Of a DNA stretch of 64,000 nucleotides, positions 44,885-53,129 are shown piece by piece (the first letter of the stretch is position 1; the number at the start of each line of letters is the position of its first letter). Position numbers and translations under genes: made by a program. The notes beneath the pieces are model-generated. The model did not search any database. It was given only the letters and a program-made list of their open reading frames with translations, and was not told where the DNA came from. The DNA comes from Immundisolibacterales bacterium (lineage in GTDB: Bacteria > Pseudomonadota > Gammaproteobacteria > HK1). The stretch is taken from positions 1 through 64,000 of the forward strand of contig JAPOPW010000060.1 of assembly GCA_026712715.1 (NCBI GenBank), given 5' to 3'.

Positions 44885-45811
44885 ATGTCGGACATGAGCG
44901 TACAACCCGGTGTGCTGGCGGAAGTGCCCTCTCACGCCCGCTACCTCACGTTTCGTCGCCGGGCCGCGGCCGGGGACCCGCGTTCCGATCTCGCGCGTCT
45001 CGCGGCCCTCCCGGTAGACGAGAGCCGGGTGGTCGGAATCGGCGCGTCGCTCGTGCACGAGCTCGGGGCGCACGTGGAGGGTCTGCGCACCTTTCCGGCC
45101 ATGGATGGCCGCGGCCTTTCGGTTCCGTCCACCCCGTCCGCGCTCTGGTGCTGGCTGCGTGGCGAGGAGCGTGGCGAGCTGGTCCATGCGAGCATTCTCA
45201 TGCGGCGCACGCTCGCGGACGCCTTCGAGATCGAAACGGTCGTCGACGCCTTCCGCCATCTCGACGGCCGCGACCTCACCGGCTACGAGGATGGCACGGA
45301 GAATCCCGCCGGCGACGATGCGGTCGCCGCGGCGGTGGTATCGGGCGCCGGGGCGGGTCTCGACGGATCTTCGTTCGTCGCGGTCCAGCAGTGGGTTCAC
45401 GACCTCGACCGCTTCGCGTCGTTCAGCCGGGTCGAGCAGGACGAGACCATTGGCCGACGCCTGAGCGACAACGAGGAGATGGACGACGCGCCGCCGGGGG
45501 CCCACGTCAAGCGGACCGAGCAGGAGGCGTTCGACCCGCCCGCCTATCTCGTTCGCCGCTCGATGGCCTGGGCGGATGCGAAACGCGAGGGGCTCGTCTT
45601 CGTGGCGTTCGGGCGGAGCCTCGATCCCTTCGAGACCCTGATGCGCCGGATGACGGGCGCCGACGACGGCGTTCCCGACCACCTGTTCCGGTTCACCCGC
45701 CCCGCGACCGGCAGCTACTTCTGGTGCCCGCCGGCGCGCGGCGGCCGTCTGGACCTGCGCGCCCTCCTCGGACGTCAACCCGAAGAATTCGCCGAATTCT
45801 CGGACAACTGA
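44885..45811 (+). CDS. Dyp-type heme peroxidase
   Basis: A 308-residue peroxidase of the DyP family. The GxxDG motif is present as GYEDG (133-137, Asp136), a proximal His in GAHVKRT (His207) and the distal Arg in YLVRRSMAW (about Arg224). LVFVAFGRSLDPFETLMRRM is the usual C-terminal signature. It oxidises dyes, phenols or Mn with peroxide. No signal peptide and no encapsulin gene adjacent, so a cytoplasmic enzyme is inferred. Confidence 0.9.
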   Translation: MSDMSVQPGVLAEVPSHARYLTFRRRAAAGDPRSDLARLAALPVDESRVVGIGASLVHELGAHVEGLRTFPAMDGRGLSVPSTPSALWCWLRGEERGELVHASILMRRTLADAFEIETVVDAFRHLDGRDLTGYEDGTENPAGDDAVAAAVVSGAGAGLDGSSFVAVQQWVHDLDRFASFSRVEQDETIGRRLSDNEEMDDAPPGAHVKRTEQEAFDPPAYLVRRSMAWADAKREGLVFVAFGRSLDPFETLMRRMTGADDGVPDHLFRFTRPATGSYFWCPPARGGRLDLRALLGRQPEEFAEFSDN

Positions 45812-45851
45812 CGGAAATCGGCGCTTTCTCCGGTCCAGTCCGCGTCCCGTC

Positions 45852-46628
45852 TCAACCGGCCTTGGCGGCCCCGGCCTTGGCGGCTGACCTTCGAGCCGGC
45901 GCCTTGGCCTTGCGTCGGATATGGAAGGAGTTGCCCGGGTCCTTTCGAATGATGTCGAAGCCGCCGGACTTCGTGACCAGGGTGCTCAGGTTGGAGCAGC
46001 CGTAGGTCCGCGGATCGAAGTCCGGCGCCGCCCCCTGGATCCGGCTGCCGACCACGCCGAGATGGGCCCAGCCGTCGTCGTCGGCGTCTTCGATCGCCCT
46101 CGCGATGATGGGTACCGCCTTTTTCGGCGGTTCCTTCTTCTCCTGCGCGGCGCCGGCCGCGGCGCTCGCCTTGTCCGTGTCCGCGGCGACGAGGTTCTCC
46201 ACGTATATGAAGCGGTTGCAGGCGTTCTTGAACGCCTCGGGGGTCTTGCGCTCGCCGAATCCGTAGACGAGGAGCCCGTCCTCGCGCAGGCGTTGCGCGA
46301 GGCGCGTGAAGTCGCTGTCGGAGGTGACGAGGCAGTAGCCGTCGAGCTTGCCCTTGTGCATGAGATCCATCGCGTCGATGACGAGAGCGATGTCGGCTGC
46401 ATTCTTGCCCGTCGTGTTGTTGCGTTGCTGGTGCTGGAGTATCGCGAGGGACTTGATCGCGCTGTCCCAGCCGGCGAGGCGGTTGCTCGAGAAATCGCCG
46501 TAGATGCGCCGCACGTTGGCCTCTCCGTGCTTGACGATCTCTTCGAAGATCGCCTTCGCGTAGCGGGCGCTGGTGTTGTCCGCGTCGATGAGTACCGCCA
46601 GACTCAGCACCGGTCCGTTCTTCGTCAT
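45852..46628 (-). CDS. NYN-domain (LabA/DUF88) nuclease-like protein with C-terminal OST-HTH/LOTUS domain
   Basis: A 258-residue protein. The N-terminal NYN/PIN-like nuclease domain has LAVLIDADNTSARYAKAI with Asp15 and Asp17, NNTTGKNAADIALVIDAMDLMHKGKLD and LVTSDSDFTRLAQRLRE, giving the acidic cluster for metal binding. After an Ala/Lys linker, residues about 180-240 (GWAHLGVVGSRIQGAAPDFDPRTYGCSNLSTLVTKSGGFDI) form a winged-helix OST-HTH/LOTUS domain that binds RNA. The basic tail is Lys/Arg/Ala-rich. RNA cleavage or sensing is inferred. It sits convergent with the Dyp peroxidase. Confidence 0.85.
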   Translation of the reverse strand: MTKNGPVLSLAVLIDADNTSARYAKAIFEEIVKHGEANVRRIYGDFSSNRLAGWDSAIKSLAILQHQQRNNTTGKNAADIALVIDAMDLMHKGKLDGYCLVTSDSDFTRLAQRLREDGLLVYGFGERKTPEAFKNACNRFIYVENLVAADTDKASAAAGAAQEKKEPPKKAVPIIARAIEDADDDGWAHLGVVGSRIQGAAPDFDPRTYGCSNLSTLVTKSGGFDIIRKDPGNSFHIRRKAKAPARRSAAKAGAAKAG

Positions 46629-46842
46629 CCCAACTCTCCCCGCGGGTCTCCCGGATGGAACCGACCGCCAGCCGTTCCTCTCCCGTGCGGCGGACATTCT
46701 GCCGACTTGGCGGCGGTCGCGCCACGCACGACGCATGGAGGTGCCCTGCACGAGCCCGCGAATCGGCCTCCGGGGCCCGCGGAGCTGCTCGAGGCACCAC
46801 GGCTCGTCTCTCGGAGGCCGGGCAACCTCGGGCGAACGGGGG

Positions 46843-47859
46843 TCAGGAAAGGAGATCCCGCACGGCCCGGCGCAGCGACTCCTCGTCCTCGGAATTGAAC
46901 AGGGGGTTGCCGGCACGGTGGCCCCAGATGGAGTCGATGGGGCGGAACTCCGCGTTCGGCATGCGCGCGGTCTCCGCTTCGCTGTCCTCGGGGGTGAAAT
47001 AGAGGTCGGTCAGGGACGGCATGATGATTGAACGGGCGCGGATCGAGGCGAGGGCCCGGTCGAGGTCCCCTGCGTAGAGCGGGTTGTCCGAGATGTCCGA
47101 CTGCATCCAGGTATCGAGGCTCGCGAGCAGGTCGTGGGCGTCGCGTCGAAGGAAGTTGGCTTCCCAGTTGCGTACCAGAAAGTCCTCGAGCGACGAATAG
47201 CCGGCGCCTTCGTAGAGCCGCTCGCGGTAGAACGCCTGCGAGAGTGCCCATCCGGCGTACACCCGGCCCATGGCGCGAAGACCCCGTACCGGGTGGGCGG
47301 CGAAATGGTCGCCGCGCCAGGCGGGGTCCGCGGTGAGAGTGGCGCGCACGCCCTGAAGGAACACCTGGTTGTGGAGCGAGGTCTTCGCCGAACCGCACAC
47401 GGCGCAGATCCGCTCGACCCGGTCGGGAAAGATCGCTCCCCAGTGAAGCGCCTGCTGCGCCCCCATCGACCAGCCGTAGGCGAGGGCCACCTTCTCGATG
47501 CCGAAGGCTTCGGCGAGCAGCCGCCGCTGCGCGTGCACGTTGTCCCAGTGCGTGAACGCCGGCGAGCGGTCCGGTCCGAACGGGGGCGCGAGGTTGCTCG
47601 GCGAGGTGGACAGTCCGTTGGTGAACATGTTCGGGATGACGATGAACCAATCGGCGGAGTCGAGTATCCGTCCCGGACCGATGAGCCAGTCGATATCGGA
47701 GTGCTGGGCACCGTACGAGGTCGGATAGAGGATGACGTTCGACCGGTCCGCCGCGAGTCGCCCGTAGGTCCGGTAGGCGATCTCGGCCCGCGGCAGGGTG
47801 ATGCCGCGCTGGAGGGTGAAGTCGGGAAGGGCGAAGACTTCGTGGTCCTTGTCACTCAT
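46843..47859 (-). CDS. MetX-like alpha/beta-fold homoserine O-acetyltransferase family protein
   Basis: A 338-residue MetX-like protein: LPRAEIAYRTYGRL, NVILYPTSYGAQHSDIDWLIGPG, IPNMFTNGLSTSPSN, the nucleophile elbow GWSMGAQQALHWG with Ser131, and SIWGHRAGNP near the C-terminus with a catalytic His. In most MetX proteins the elbow reads GGSMGG, so this may be a hydrolase or an acyltransferase with another substrate. The start ATG 47859 was chosen because the upstream extension lacks homology. If it is MetX, it would supply the MetY-like enzyme at 4.5-5.8 kb. Confidence 0.82.
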   Translation of the reverse strand: MSDKDHEVFALPDFTLQRGITLPRAEIAYRTYGRLAADRSNVILYPTSYGAQHSDIDWLIGPGRILDSADWFIVIPNMFTNGLSTSPSNLAPPFGPDRSPAFTHWDNVHAQRRLLAEAFGIEKVALAYGWSMGAQQALHWGAIFPDRVERICAVCGSAKTSLHNQVFLQGVRATLTADPAWRGDHFAAHPVRGLRAMGRVYAGWALSQAFYRERLYEGAGYSSLEDFLVRNWEANFLRRDAHDLLASLDTWMQSDISDNPLYAGDLDRALASIRARSIIMPSLTDLYFTPEDSEAETARMPNAEFRPIDSIWGHRAGNPLFNSEDEESLRRAVRDLLS

Positions 47860-48184
47860 GGGGGCGCTCCAGGGGTCGAGGGGGCGTTCGAGAGGCGGCG
47901 AGCTGACGCGGCGGGCTCCGGAGCCCGCCACCGGCGCGCCTGAGCGGGCGAGGTTCGGGTCGGAGAAGACATTGCTCCCGAATCGCGCCTCTCGAGCGGA
48001 AGGGAAGGAGCCGTCCATCCGAAGCGTCGCCGTTGACACCAGTCTAGCGCAGTGGGTCTACTCACCCGACCCGGAATGCGCAGCCGCTGCGAAGCGGTAA
48101 AGGCCGCTTGCGCGGGGCGGCGGCACGTGCGGGGCGGACGGCGGGTAGCGTGCCGCTCGCCGGGGAACAAGCAGGAGAGAGCGG
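47860..48184. other. Divergent intergenic region between the MetX-like gene and dhaL
   Basis: 325 bp of GC-rich sequence containing both promoters and the dhaL ribosome-binding site (AGGAGAGAG). Inverted short runs (GCAGCCGCTGCGAAGCGGT) around 48080 may form a weak hairpin. No gene recognised. Confidence 0.4.
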
Positions 48185-48838
48185 ATGTCGGCTGCATTCA
48201 CGCGGGAGCTCGTCGAGCGCGCGAGCCGCGCGATCCTGGAGCATCGCGAGGAGCTGACCGCCCTCGATCGGGCGGTCGGCGACGGAGATCACGGACTCAA
48301 CATGGCGCGCGGGTTCGAGGCGATCGCCGCGAGCGCCGAAGAGCTGGCTGCGCTTCCATTCGGCAAGGCCCTGGACAAGGCCGGCATGACCCTGGTGACG
48401 AAGGTCGGCGGGGCGTCCGGGGCCCTGTTCGGGAGCCTGTTGATGGCGATGGGACGCACCGTCCGGGACTGCCCGGCGGGACGTCCGGAGGTCGCGGACA
48501 TGCTGCGCGCGGGGGTGGACGCGGTGCGCCGGCGCGGCAAGTCCGCCCCCGGAGAGAAGACGATGCTCGACGTGCTCGCGCCGGTGCTTGCGGTCCTCGA
48601 AGAAGAGGGCGCCGGCGCGGACATGCGGGGGCGGGTGCGCGCCGCCGCCGCGGGCGGCCTCGCGGCGACCCGCGACATGATCCCGACGAAGGGCCGCGCT
48701 TCGTTCCTCGGCGAGCGGGCGGCCGGGCATCCGGACCCGGGGGCGCGCTCGTCCGAGCTCCTCGTCGAGGCGGTGTGCGACGTCGTTGACGGGAGGCGGG
48801 ACGAATCGGCCCGGGCCGGCGTGGCGCGGGGCCGATGA
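48185..48838 (+). CDS. dhaL: Dihydroxyacetone kinase subunit DhaL-like
   Basis: A 217-residue DhaL-like ATP/ADP-binding subunit. LTALDRAVGDGDHGLNMARG (25-44) supplies the Asp residues that bind Mg-nucleotide, GGASGALFGSLL and a PGEKTMLDVLAPV segment follow, and IPTKGRASFLGERAAGHPDPGA is the C-terminal signature. With DhaK (50.35-51.34 kb, opposite strand) it forms a kinase for dihydroxyacetone or a related triose/tetrose. No DhaM phosphotransferase gene is seen, so an ATP-linked form is more likely than a PTS-linked one. Confidence 0.88.
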   Translation: MSAAFTRELVERASRAILEHREELTALDRAVGDGDHGLNMARGFEAIAASAEELAALPFGKALDKAGMTLVTKVGGASGALFGSLLMAMGRTVRDCPAGRPEVADMLRAGVDAVRRRGKSAPGEKTMLDVLAPVLAVLEEEGAGADMRGRVRAAAAGGLAATRDMIPTKGRASFLGERAAGHPDPGARSSELLVEAVCDVVDGRRDESARAGVARGR

Positions 48839-49024
48839 TCGGACGCGCGTCCGTCGCTTTCGTGCTCCACGTCTTCGAGCCGGTCCGCGTCCGGTTCCGA
48901 GGGCCGGCGAGCGTACGGCGTGACTGCGGAACCGGAAGCGACGCAAAATGGCATGGGCGCGGCGAGTGAGCTGCGCGACGGGCCGCGCGCGAACGGCGCC
49001 GGCACCATGAATCGGGGGAAGCAC

Positions 49025-49807
49025 ATGGACATTGGAGACAGGGTGGTCATCGTCACCGGAGCGGGTACCGGGGTAGGGGCGGCCGCGGCGATACGGCTTG
49101 CCGGCGGCGGCGCGAAGGTTGTCGTGAACTACTCACGCAGTCGAGACGAGGCCGAGGCGACGGCCTCGGCCTGCCGCGATGCCGGCGGCGAGGCGGTGGC
49201 GGCACAGGGCGACGTGGCGCGAGAGGAGGATTGCCGCCGCCTGGCGGACGAAGCGTTCTCGCGGTGGGGACGGATCGACGGTCTCATCAACAACGCGGGC
49301 ACGACCGTCTTTCGCGCCGGTGACGACTTCGACGCCCTGACTGCGGAGGACTTCCAGCACGTCTATGCGGTCAACGTGGTCGGCGCCTTCCAGATGGCTC
49401 GGGCGGTGGCGCCTCGGATGAAGTCCTCGGGACGGGGCAGCATCGTCAACACCTCCTCCATCGCCGGCGTGATGGGTATCGGCAGCTCGATCGCGTATGC
49501 CGCTTCGAAGGGGGCGCTCAATACCCTGACCCTGTCGCTTGCGCGGGCCCTCGCGCCCGAAATCCGGGTGAACGCGGTGGCGCCCGGCTTCATCACCGGG
49601 CGCTGGTGGCGCGAGAAGATGGGCGACGGATACGACACGATGGTCGCCAATGTCGCCGCCTCGACTCCGCTCAAGCGGGCCGGCACCCCGGAGGACATGG
49701 CAGCCGCGGCCGTGTGGCTGCTCGTCGGCGACGTCAACATCACGGGCGAGATACTGATCTCCGATGCCGGACTCCATCTCGGCGGGGCGCCCCTGGTCGC
49801 GCGCTAA
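49025..49807 (+). CDS. Short-chain dehydrogenase/reductase whose 3' end lies in an 85-bp repeat array
   Basis: A 260-residue classical SDR: TGAGTGVG (11-18) cofactor loop, LINNAGTTVF, Ser144, Tyr158 and Lys162 of the catalytic triad (SSIAGV, AYAASKGA), and AVAPGFITGRWW. A 3-oxoacyl or sugar-alcohol substrate is plausible. The last codons (GGAPLVAR) coincide with the first unit of the 85-bp tandem array, so the natural C-terminus may have been replaced. Alternative in-frame start at 49007. Located between DhaL and DhaK, it may act on the same sugar pathway. Confidence 0.88.
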   Translation: MDIGDRVVIVTGAGTGVGAAAAIRLAGGGAKVVVNYSRSRDEAEATASACRDAGGEAVAAQGDVAREEDCRRLADEAFSRWGRIDGLINNAGTTVFRAGDDFDALTAEDFQHVYAVNVVGAFQMARAVAPRMKSSGRGSIVNTSSIAGVMGIGSSIAYAASKGALNTLTLSLARALAPEIRVNAVAPGFITGRWWREKMGDGYDTMVANVAASTPLKRAGTPEDMAAAAVWLLVGDVNITGEILISDAGLHLGGAPLVAR

Positions 49808-50318
49808 GCACACAAGGCGTGCATCCCGTGCCGCGCGAAGTGGCGGGGGAAGTTGCGAGGTTGGGGAAGCGCGCCCCTGGTCGCGCGCTGAGCCCTCAAG
49901 GCGTGCATCCCGTGCCGCGCGAAGTGGCGAGGGGAACCTCCGGGGTTGGGGAAGCGCTCCCCTGGTCGCGCGCTGAGCACACAAGGCGTGCATCCCGTGC
50001 CGCGCGAAGTGGCGAAGGGAACCTCCGGGGTTGGGGAAGCGCTCCCCTGGTCGCGCGCTGAGCACACAAGGCGTGCATCCCGTGCCGCGCGAAGTGGCGA
50101 AGGGAACCTCCGGCGTTGGGGAAGCGCTCCCCTGGTCGCGCGCTGAGCCCTCGAGGCGTGCGTCCCGTGCCGCGCGAAGTGGCGAGGGGAACCTCCGGGG
50201 TTGGGGAAGCGCTCCCCTGGTCGCGCGCTAAGCCCTCGAGGCGTGCATTCCGTGCCGCGCGATGTTGCGAGGGGGAACTTCCGGCGTTGGGCAAGCGCTC
50301 CCCTGTCGCGCGCTGAGC
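49787..50318. repeat. 85-bp tandem repeat array, about 6 units
   Basis: Units recur at exactly 85-bp spacing: TTGGGGAAGC occurs at 49861, 49946, 50031, 50116 and 50201, with a diverged unit at 50287 (86 bp later) and a partial first unit overlapping the SDR 3' end (about 49787). Each unit contains CGCGCGCT, GGCGTGCATCCCGTGCC and GGAACCTCCGGGGTT. Identity between central units is nearly complete. As 85 is not a multiple of 3, no constant protein is encoded. Confidence 0.92.
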
Positions 50319-50349
50319 AGGCGCGGCGGCCGGTGCCGGGAGGGGGGCG

Positions 50350-51342
50350 TCAGCAGGACCAGCGAAGGGCGGCGGTTCGGACCGGGGCGTCCCACAGGGA
50401 CAGCATCTCGTCGTCGGCGACGGCAAGGGTCACCGAGCAGCCCGCCATGTCGAGGGAGGTGGTGTAGTTGCCGACCAGGGAGCGCGCAATGTCGAGGCCG
50501 CGGTCTCGACACCGGCGGGCGGCTGCGTTGTAGACGAGATAGAGCTCCATCAGCGGCGTCGCGCCGAAACCGTTCACGTGCAAGATCACCCGGTCTGCGG
50601 GTTCCGGTTCGAGGGACTGGCAGATCGCGCTCACCATCTCCTCGGCGATCGCGTCGGCCGGCGCGAGCGCGACCCGGCGGCGACCCGGCTCGCCGTGGAT
50701 GCCGACCCCCATCTCCATTTCGTCCTCGCCGATCTCGAAGGTCGGGGTTCCGGCGGCCGGGACGGTACAGCTACCGAGCGCAACTCCCATCGAGCCGGTC
50801 GCGGCGTTCACCCGGTCGCCGAGCGCCTTGCAGGCGGCGAGGTCGTCGCCGCGCTCCGCGGCCGCTCCGACGATCTTCTCGACCACGAGGGTGCCGGCCA
50901 CCCCACGGCGGCCCTGGGTGTAGAGCGAATCCTCCACCGCAACGTCGTCGTTGATGAGCACGGTGGCGTTCTCGCCGGACATCATCTCCGCCGCCATCTC
51001 GAAGTTCATGACGTCGCCCGAGTAGTTCTTGACGATGAAGAGCACCCCCGCGCCGCCGTCGACCGCCTCCGCCGCCGCGAGCATCTGGTCCGGGGTCGGG
51101 GCGGTGAAGACCTCGCCGGGACAGGCCGCATCCAGCATGCCCCGGCCGACGAATCCGGCGTGGAGCGGCTCGTGTCCGGAACCGCCGCCCGTGACGAGGG
51201 CGACCTTGCCCGTGACCGGCGCATCGGCACGAGTCACCAGCTTCGGCTCGAGGCGGACCTCGACGATGTCGGAGTGCGCGAGGCCGAACCCGCTGAGGCT
51301 CTCCGCCAGCACGTCGTCGACGGCGTTGATCAGTTTCTTCAT
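50350..51342 (-). CDS. dhaK: Dihydroxyacetone kinase subunit DhaK-like
   Basis: A 330-residue DhaK-like subunit: ALVTGGGSGHEPLHAGFVGRG (48-68), IVKNYSGDVMNFEMA, an INDDVAVEDSLYTQGRRGVAGTL segment and the substrate-binding His216 in MGVGIHGEPG. It forms the covalent His-dihydroxyacetone (or other ketose) adduct that is phosphorylated with DhaL. Convergent to the SDR gene across the repeat array, and located downstream of pgi, with which it is probably co-transcribed (40-bp gap). Confidence 0.92.
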   Translation of the reverse strand: MKKLINAVDDVLAESLSGFGLAHSDIVEVRLEPKLVTRADAPVTGKVALVTGGGSGHEPLHAGFVGRGMLDAACPGEVFTAPTPDQMLAAAEAVDGGAGVLFIVKNYSGDVMNFEMAAEMMSGENATVLINDDVAVEDSLYTQGRRGVAGTLVVEKIVGAAAERGDDLAACKALGDRVNAATGSMGVALGSCTVPAAGTPTFEIGEDEMEMGVGIHGEPGRRRVALAPADAIAEEMVSAICQSLEPEPADRVILHVNGFGATPLMELYLVYNAAARRCRDRGLDIARSLVGNYTTSLDMAGCSVTLAVADDEMLSLWDAPVRTAALRWSC

Positions 51343-51382
51343 GGATGGCTCCCTGGCTGTGGAGTCGGGCGAGAGACCGGGG

Positions 51383-53011
51383 CTAACCGTCCGTCAGACG
51401 GCGGAGATGCCGGAGGAGGCCGGCCGTGGAAGAGTCGGTGCCGGAGGGCAGGGGTCCGCCCGCCAGAGCCGGATGCAGCCGATCGGCCAGGGACTTGCCG
51501 AGCTCCACCCCCCACTGGTCGAAGGAGTTGACGTCCCACAGCACCCCTTCGACGAACGCGCGGTGCTCGAAGAGGGCGATCAGCCGGCCGAGCGACCGAG
51601 GGTCGAGGCGGCCGTGGGCGATGGTCGTCGAGGGGCGGTCGCCGGCGAAGCTCCGGTGGGCGACGAGTCCGACGTCAGCGGCCCCGGCCGCCGCCATCTC
51701 TCCTCGTACCTCCGAAGGGGTCCGGCCGAACGCGAGCGCCTGCGCCTGTGCGAGGCAGCTCGCGACGAGGAGGCGATGGTGGCCGGCCCCCGATCCGTTC
51801 CGGGCTTGCGCCGCGACGATGAAATCCACGGGCACCACGTCGGTTCCCTGGTGGAGGAGCTGGAAGAAGGAATGCTGGGCGTTGGTGCCGGGCTCGCCCC
51901 AGACGACGGGAGCGGTCGCGCGGGTGGCCGGGTGTCCCTCGCGGGTAATCGTCTTGCCGTTCGATTCCATCGCGAGCTGCTGCACGTAGGCCGGCAGGCG
52001 TTCGAGACGCTGGTCGTAGGGGATGAGGGCGACGCTCGGCCATCCCATGACGTTGCGCCGCCATACGGAGACGAGCGCCATCAGCACCGGCAGGTTCCGG
52101 TCGAGCGGGGCGCTCCGGAAGTGATGGTCCAGGGCGGCCGCCCCGGCGAGGAGATCCCGGAAGCGTTCCGCGCCGACCGCGATCGCGACCGGGAGGCCGA
52201 TGGCGGACCAGAGGGAATAGCGGCCGCCGACCCAGTCCCGGAACCCGAACACCCGTTCCGCTTCGATGCCGAAGGCGGCGGCCGCCTCGACATTGGAGGA
52301 GATCGCGGCCATGTGCTCTCCGGCATGGTCGCCGTGCGCTACCGCCAGCCACCCGCGGGCGGACCGTGCATTCGTCATCGTCTCGAGGGTCGTGAACGTC
52401 TTCGACGCGACGAGAACGAGAGTCCGGGTGGGGTCGAGCCGGGCGGTGGCGTCGGCGAGGTCCGCTCCATCGACGTTCGCGACGAAATGGACGTGCGGCC
52501 CGTCGTGGTCGGGCCGCAGCGCTCGGACCGCCATCTCGGGACCGAGGTGGGAGCCGCCGATTCCGATATGGACGACGTCGGTGAACGGTCCGCCGTCGCG
52601 GGCCGCGAAACTTCCCGACCGTACCCCCTCGGCGAACGCGAGGAAGCGATCCCGGGTGGCCTCGACTTCCCGGTGAACGTCGATCCCGTCGACGACGAGG
52701 CGTGCATCCGCGCCATCCCGGAGCGCCATGTGAAGCACGGCCCGGTCTTCCGTCGAATTGATCCGCTCGCCGGCGAAGAGGGCGTCGCGCCGTTCCGGAA
52801 GGCCGGCCGCCTCCGCCAGGGCGCTCAGCGCCGCGAGCGCCGGCCGGTCGATCTTCTCCCGGGAGAGGTCGACGAGGAGGTCCTCGTGACCGAATGAGAG
52901 CGAGGCGAATCGCTCCGGGTCCCGTTCGAAGAGCACGCGCAAAGAGAGGGTGCGGAGGCGTTCTCCTTCGCGCTCGACCCGGGCCCACGCCCGGCTCACC
53001 GAATCCGACAT
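51383..53011 (-). CDS. pgi: Glucose-6-phosphate isomerase
   Basis: A 542-residue phosphoglucose isomerase: HIGIGGSHLGPEMAVRAL, VASKTFTTLETMTNA, FRDWVGGRYSLWSAIGLP, MESNGKTITR, WGEPGTNAQHSFFQLLHQGTD and SFDQWGVELGKSLADRL are all present and include the catalytic Glu/His/Lys residues. It interconverts glucose-6-phosphate and fructose-6-phosphate. Located between a PfkB-type sugar kinase (upstream on the minus strand) and DhaK, so the trio suggests sugar/polyol catabolism, for example fructose or sucrose use. Confidence 0.94.
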   Translation of the reverse strand: MSDSVSRAWARVEREGERLRTLSLRVLFERDPERFASLSFGHEDLLVDLSREKIDRPALAALSALAEAAGLPERRDALFAGERINSTEDRAVLHMALRDGADARLVVDGIDVHREVEATRDRFLAFAEGVRSGSFAARDGGPFTDVVHIGIGGSHLGPEMAVRALRPDHDGPHVHFVANVDGADLADATARLDPTRTLVLVASKTFTTLETMTNARSARGWLAVAHGDHAGEHMAAISSNVEAAAAFGIEAERVFGFRDWVGGRYSLWSAIGLPVAIAVGAERFRDLLAGAAALDHHFRSAPLDRNLPVLMALVSVWRRNVMGWPSVALIPYDQRLERLPAYVQQLAMESNGKTITREGHPATRATAPVVWGEPGTNAQHSFFQLLHQGTDVVPVDFIVAAQARNGSGAGHHRLLVASCLAQAQALAFGRTPSEVRGEMAAAGAADVGLVAHRSFAGDRPSTTIAHGRLDPRSLGRLIALFEHRAFVEGVLWDVNSFDQWGVELGKSLADRLHPALAGGPLPSGTDSSTAGLLRHLRRLTDG

Positions 53012-53129
53012 GTGCGCTTGCCTCCCGCCGGCCGCGCCGAGACCGTGGCCGGCATGGTTTCCGCAAAGAGTACTCGGACGGGCGACGAGGGATGCGGACC
53101 CCGGAACGAACGTCGAGGGAGCAGGGTGG

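Noticed and set aside
49804-50231. Open frames across the 85-bp array giving repeated peptides (for example RAARDARL)
   Set aside because: They arise from the repeat in several frames and both strands, change frame every unit, and lack conserved starts; the period is not divisible by 3.
49787-50318. CRISPR array
   Set aside because: The units are contiguous 85-bp tandem copies with no distinct spacers and no cas genes nearby.
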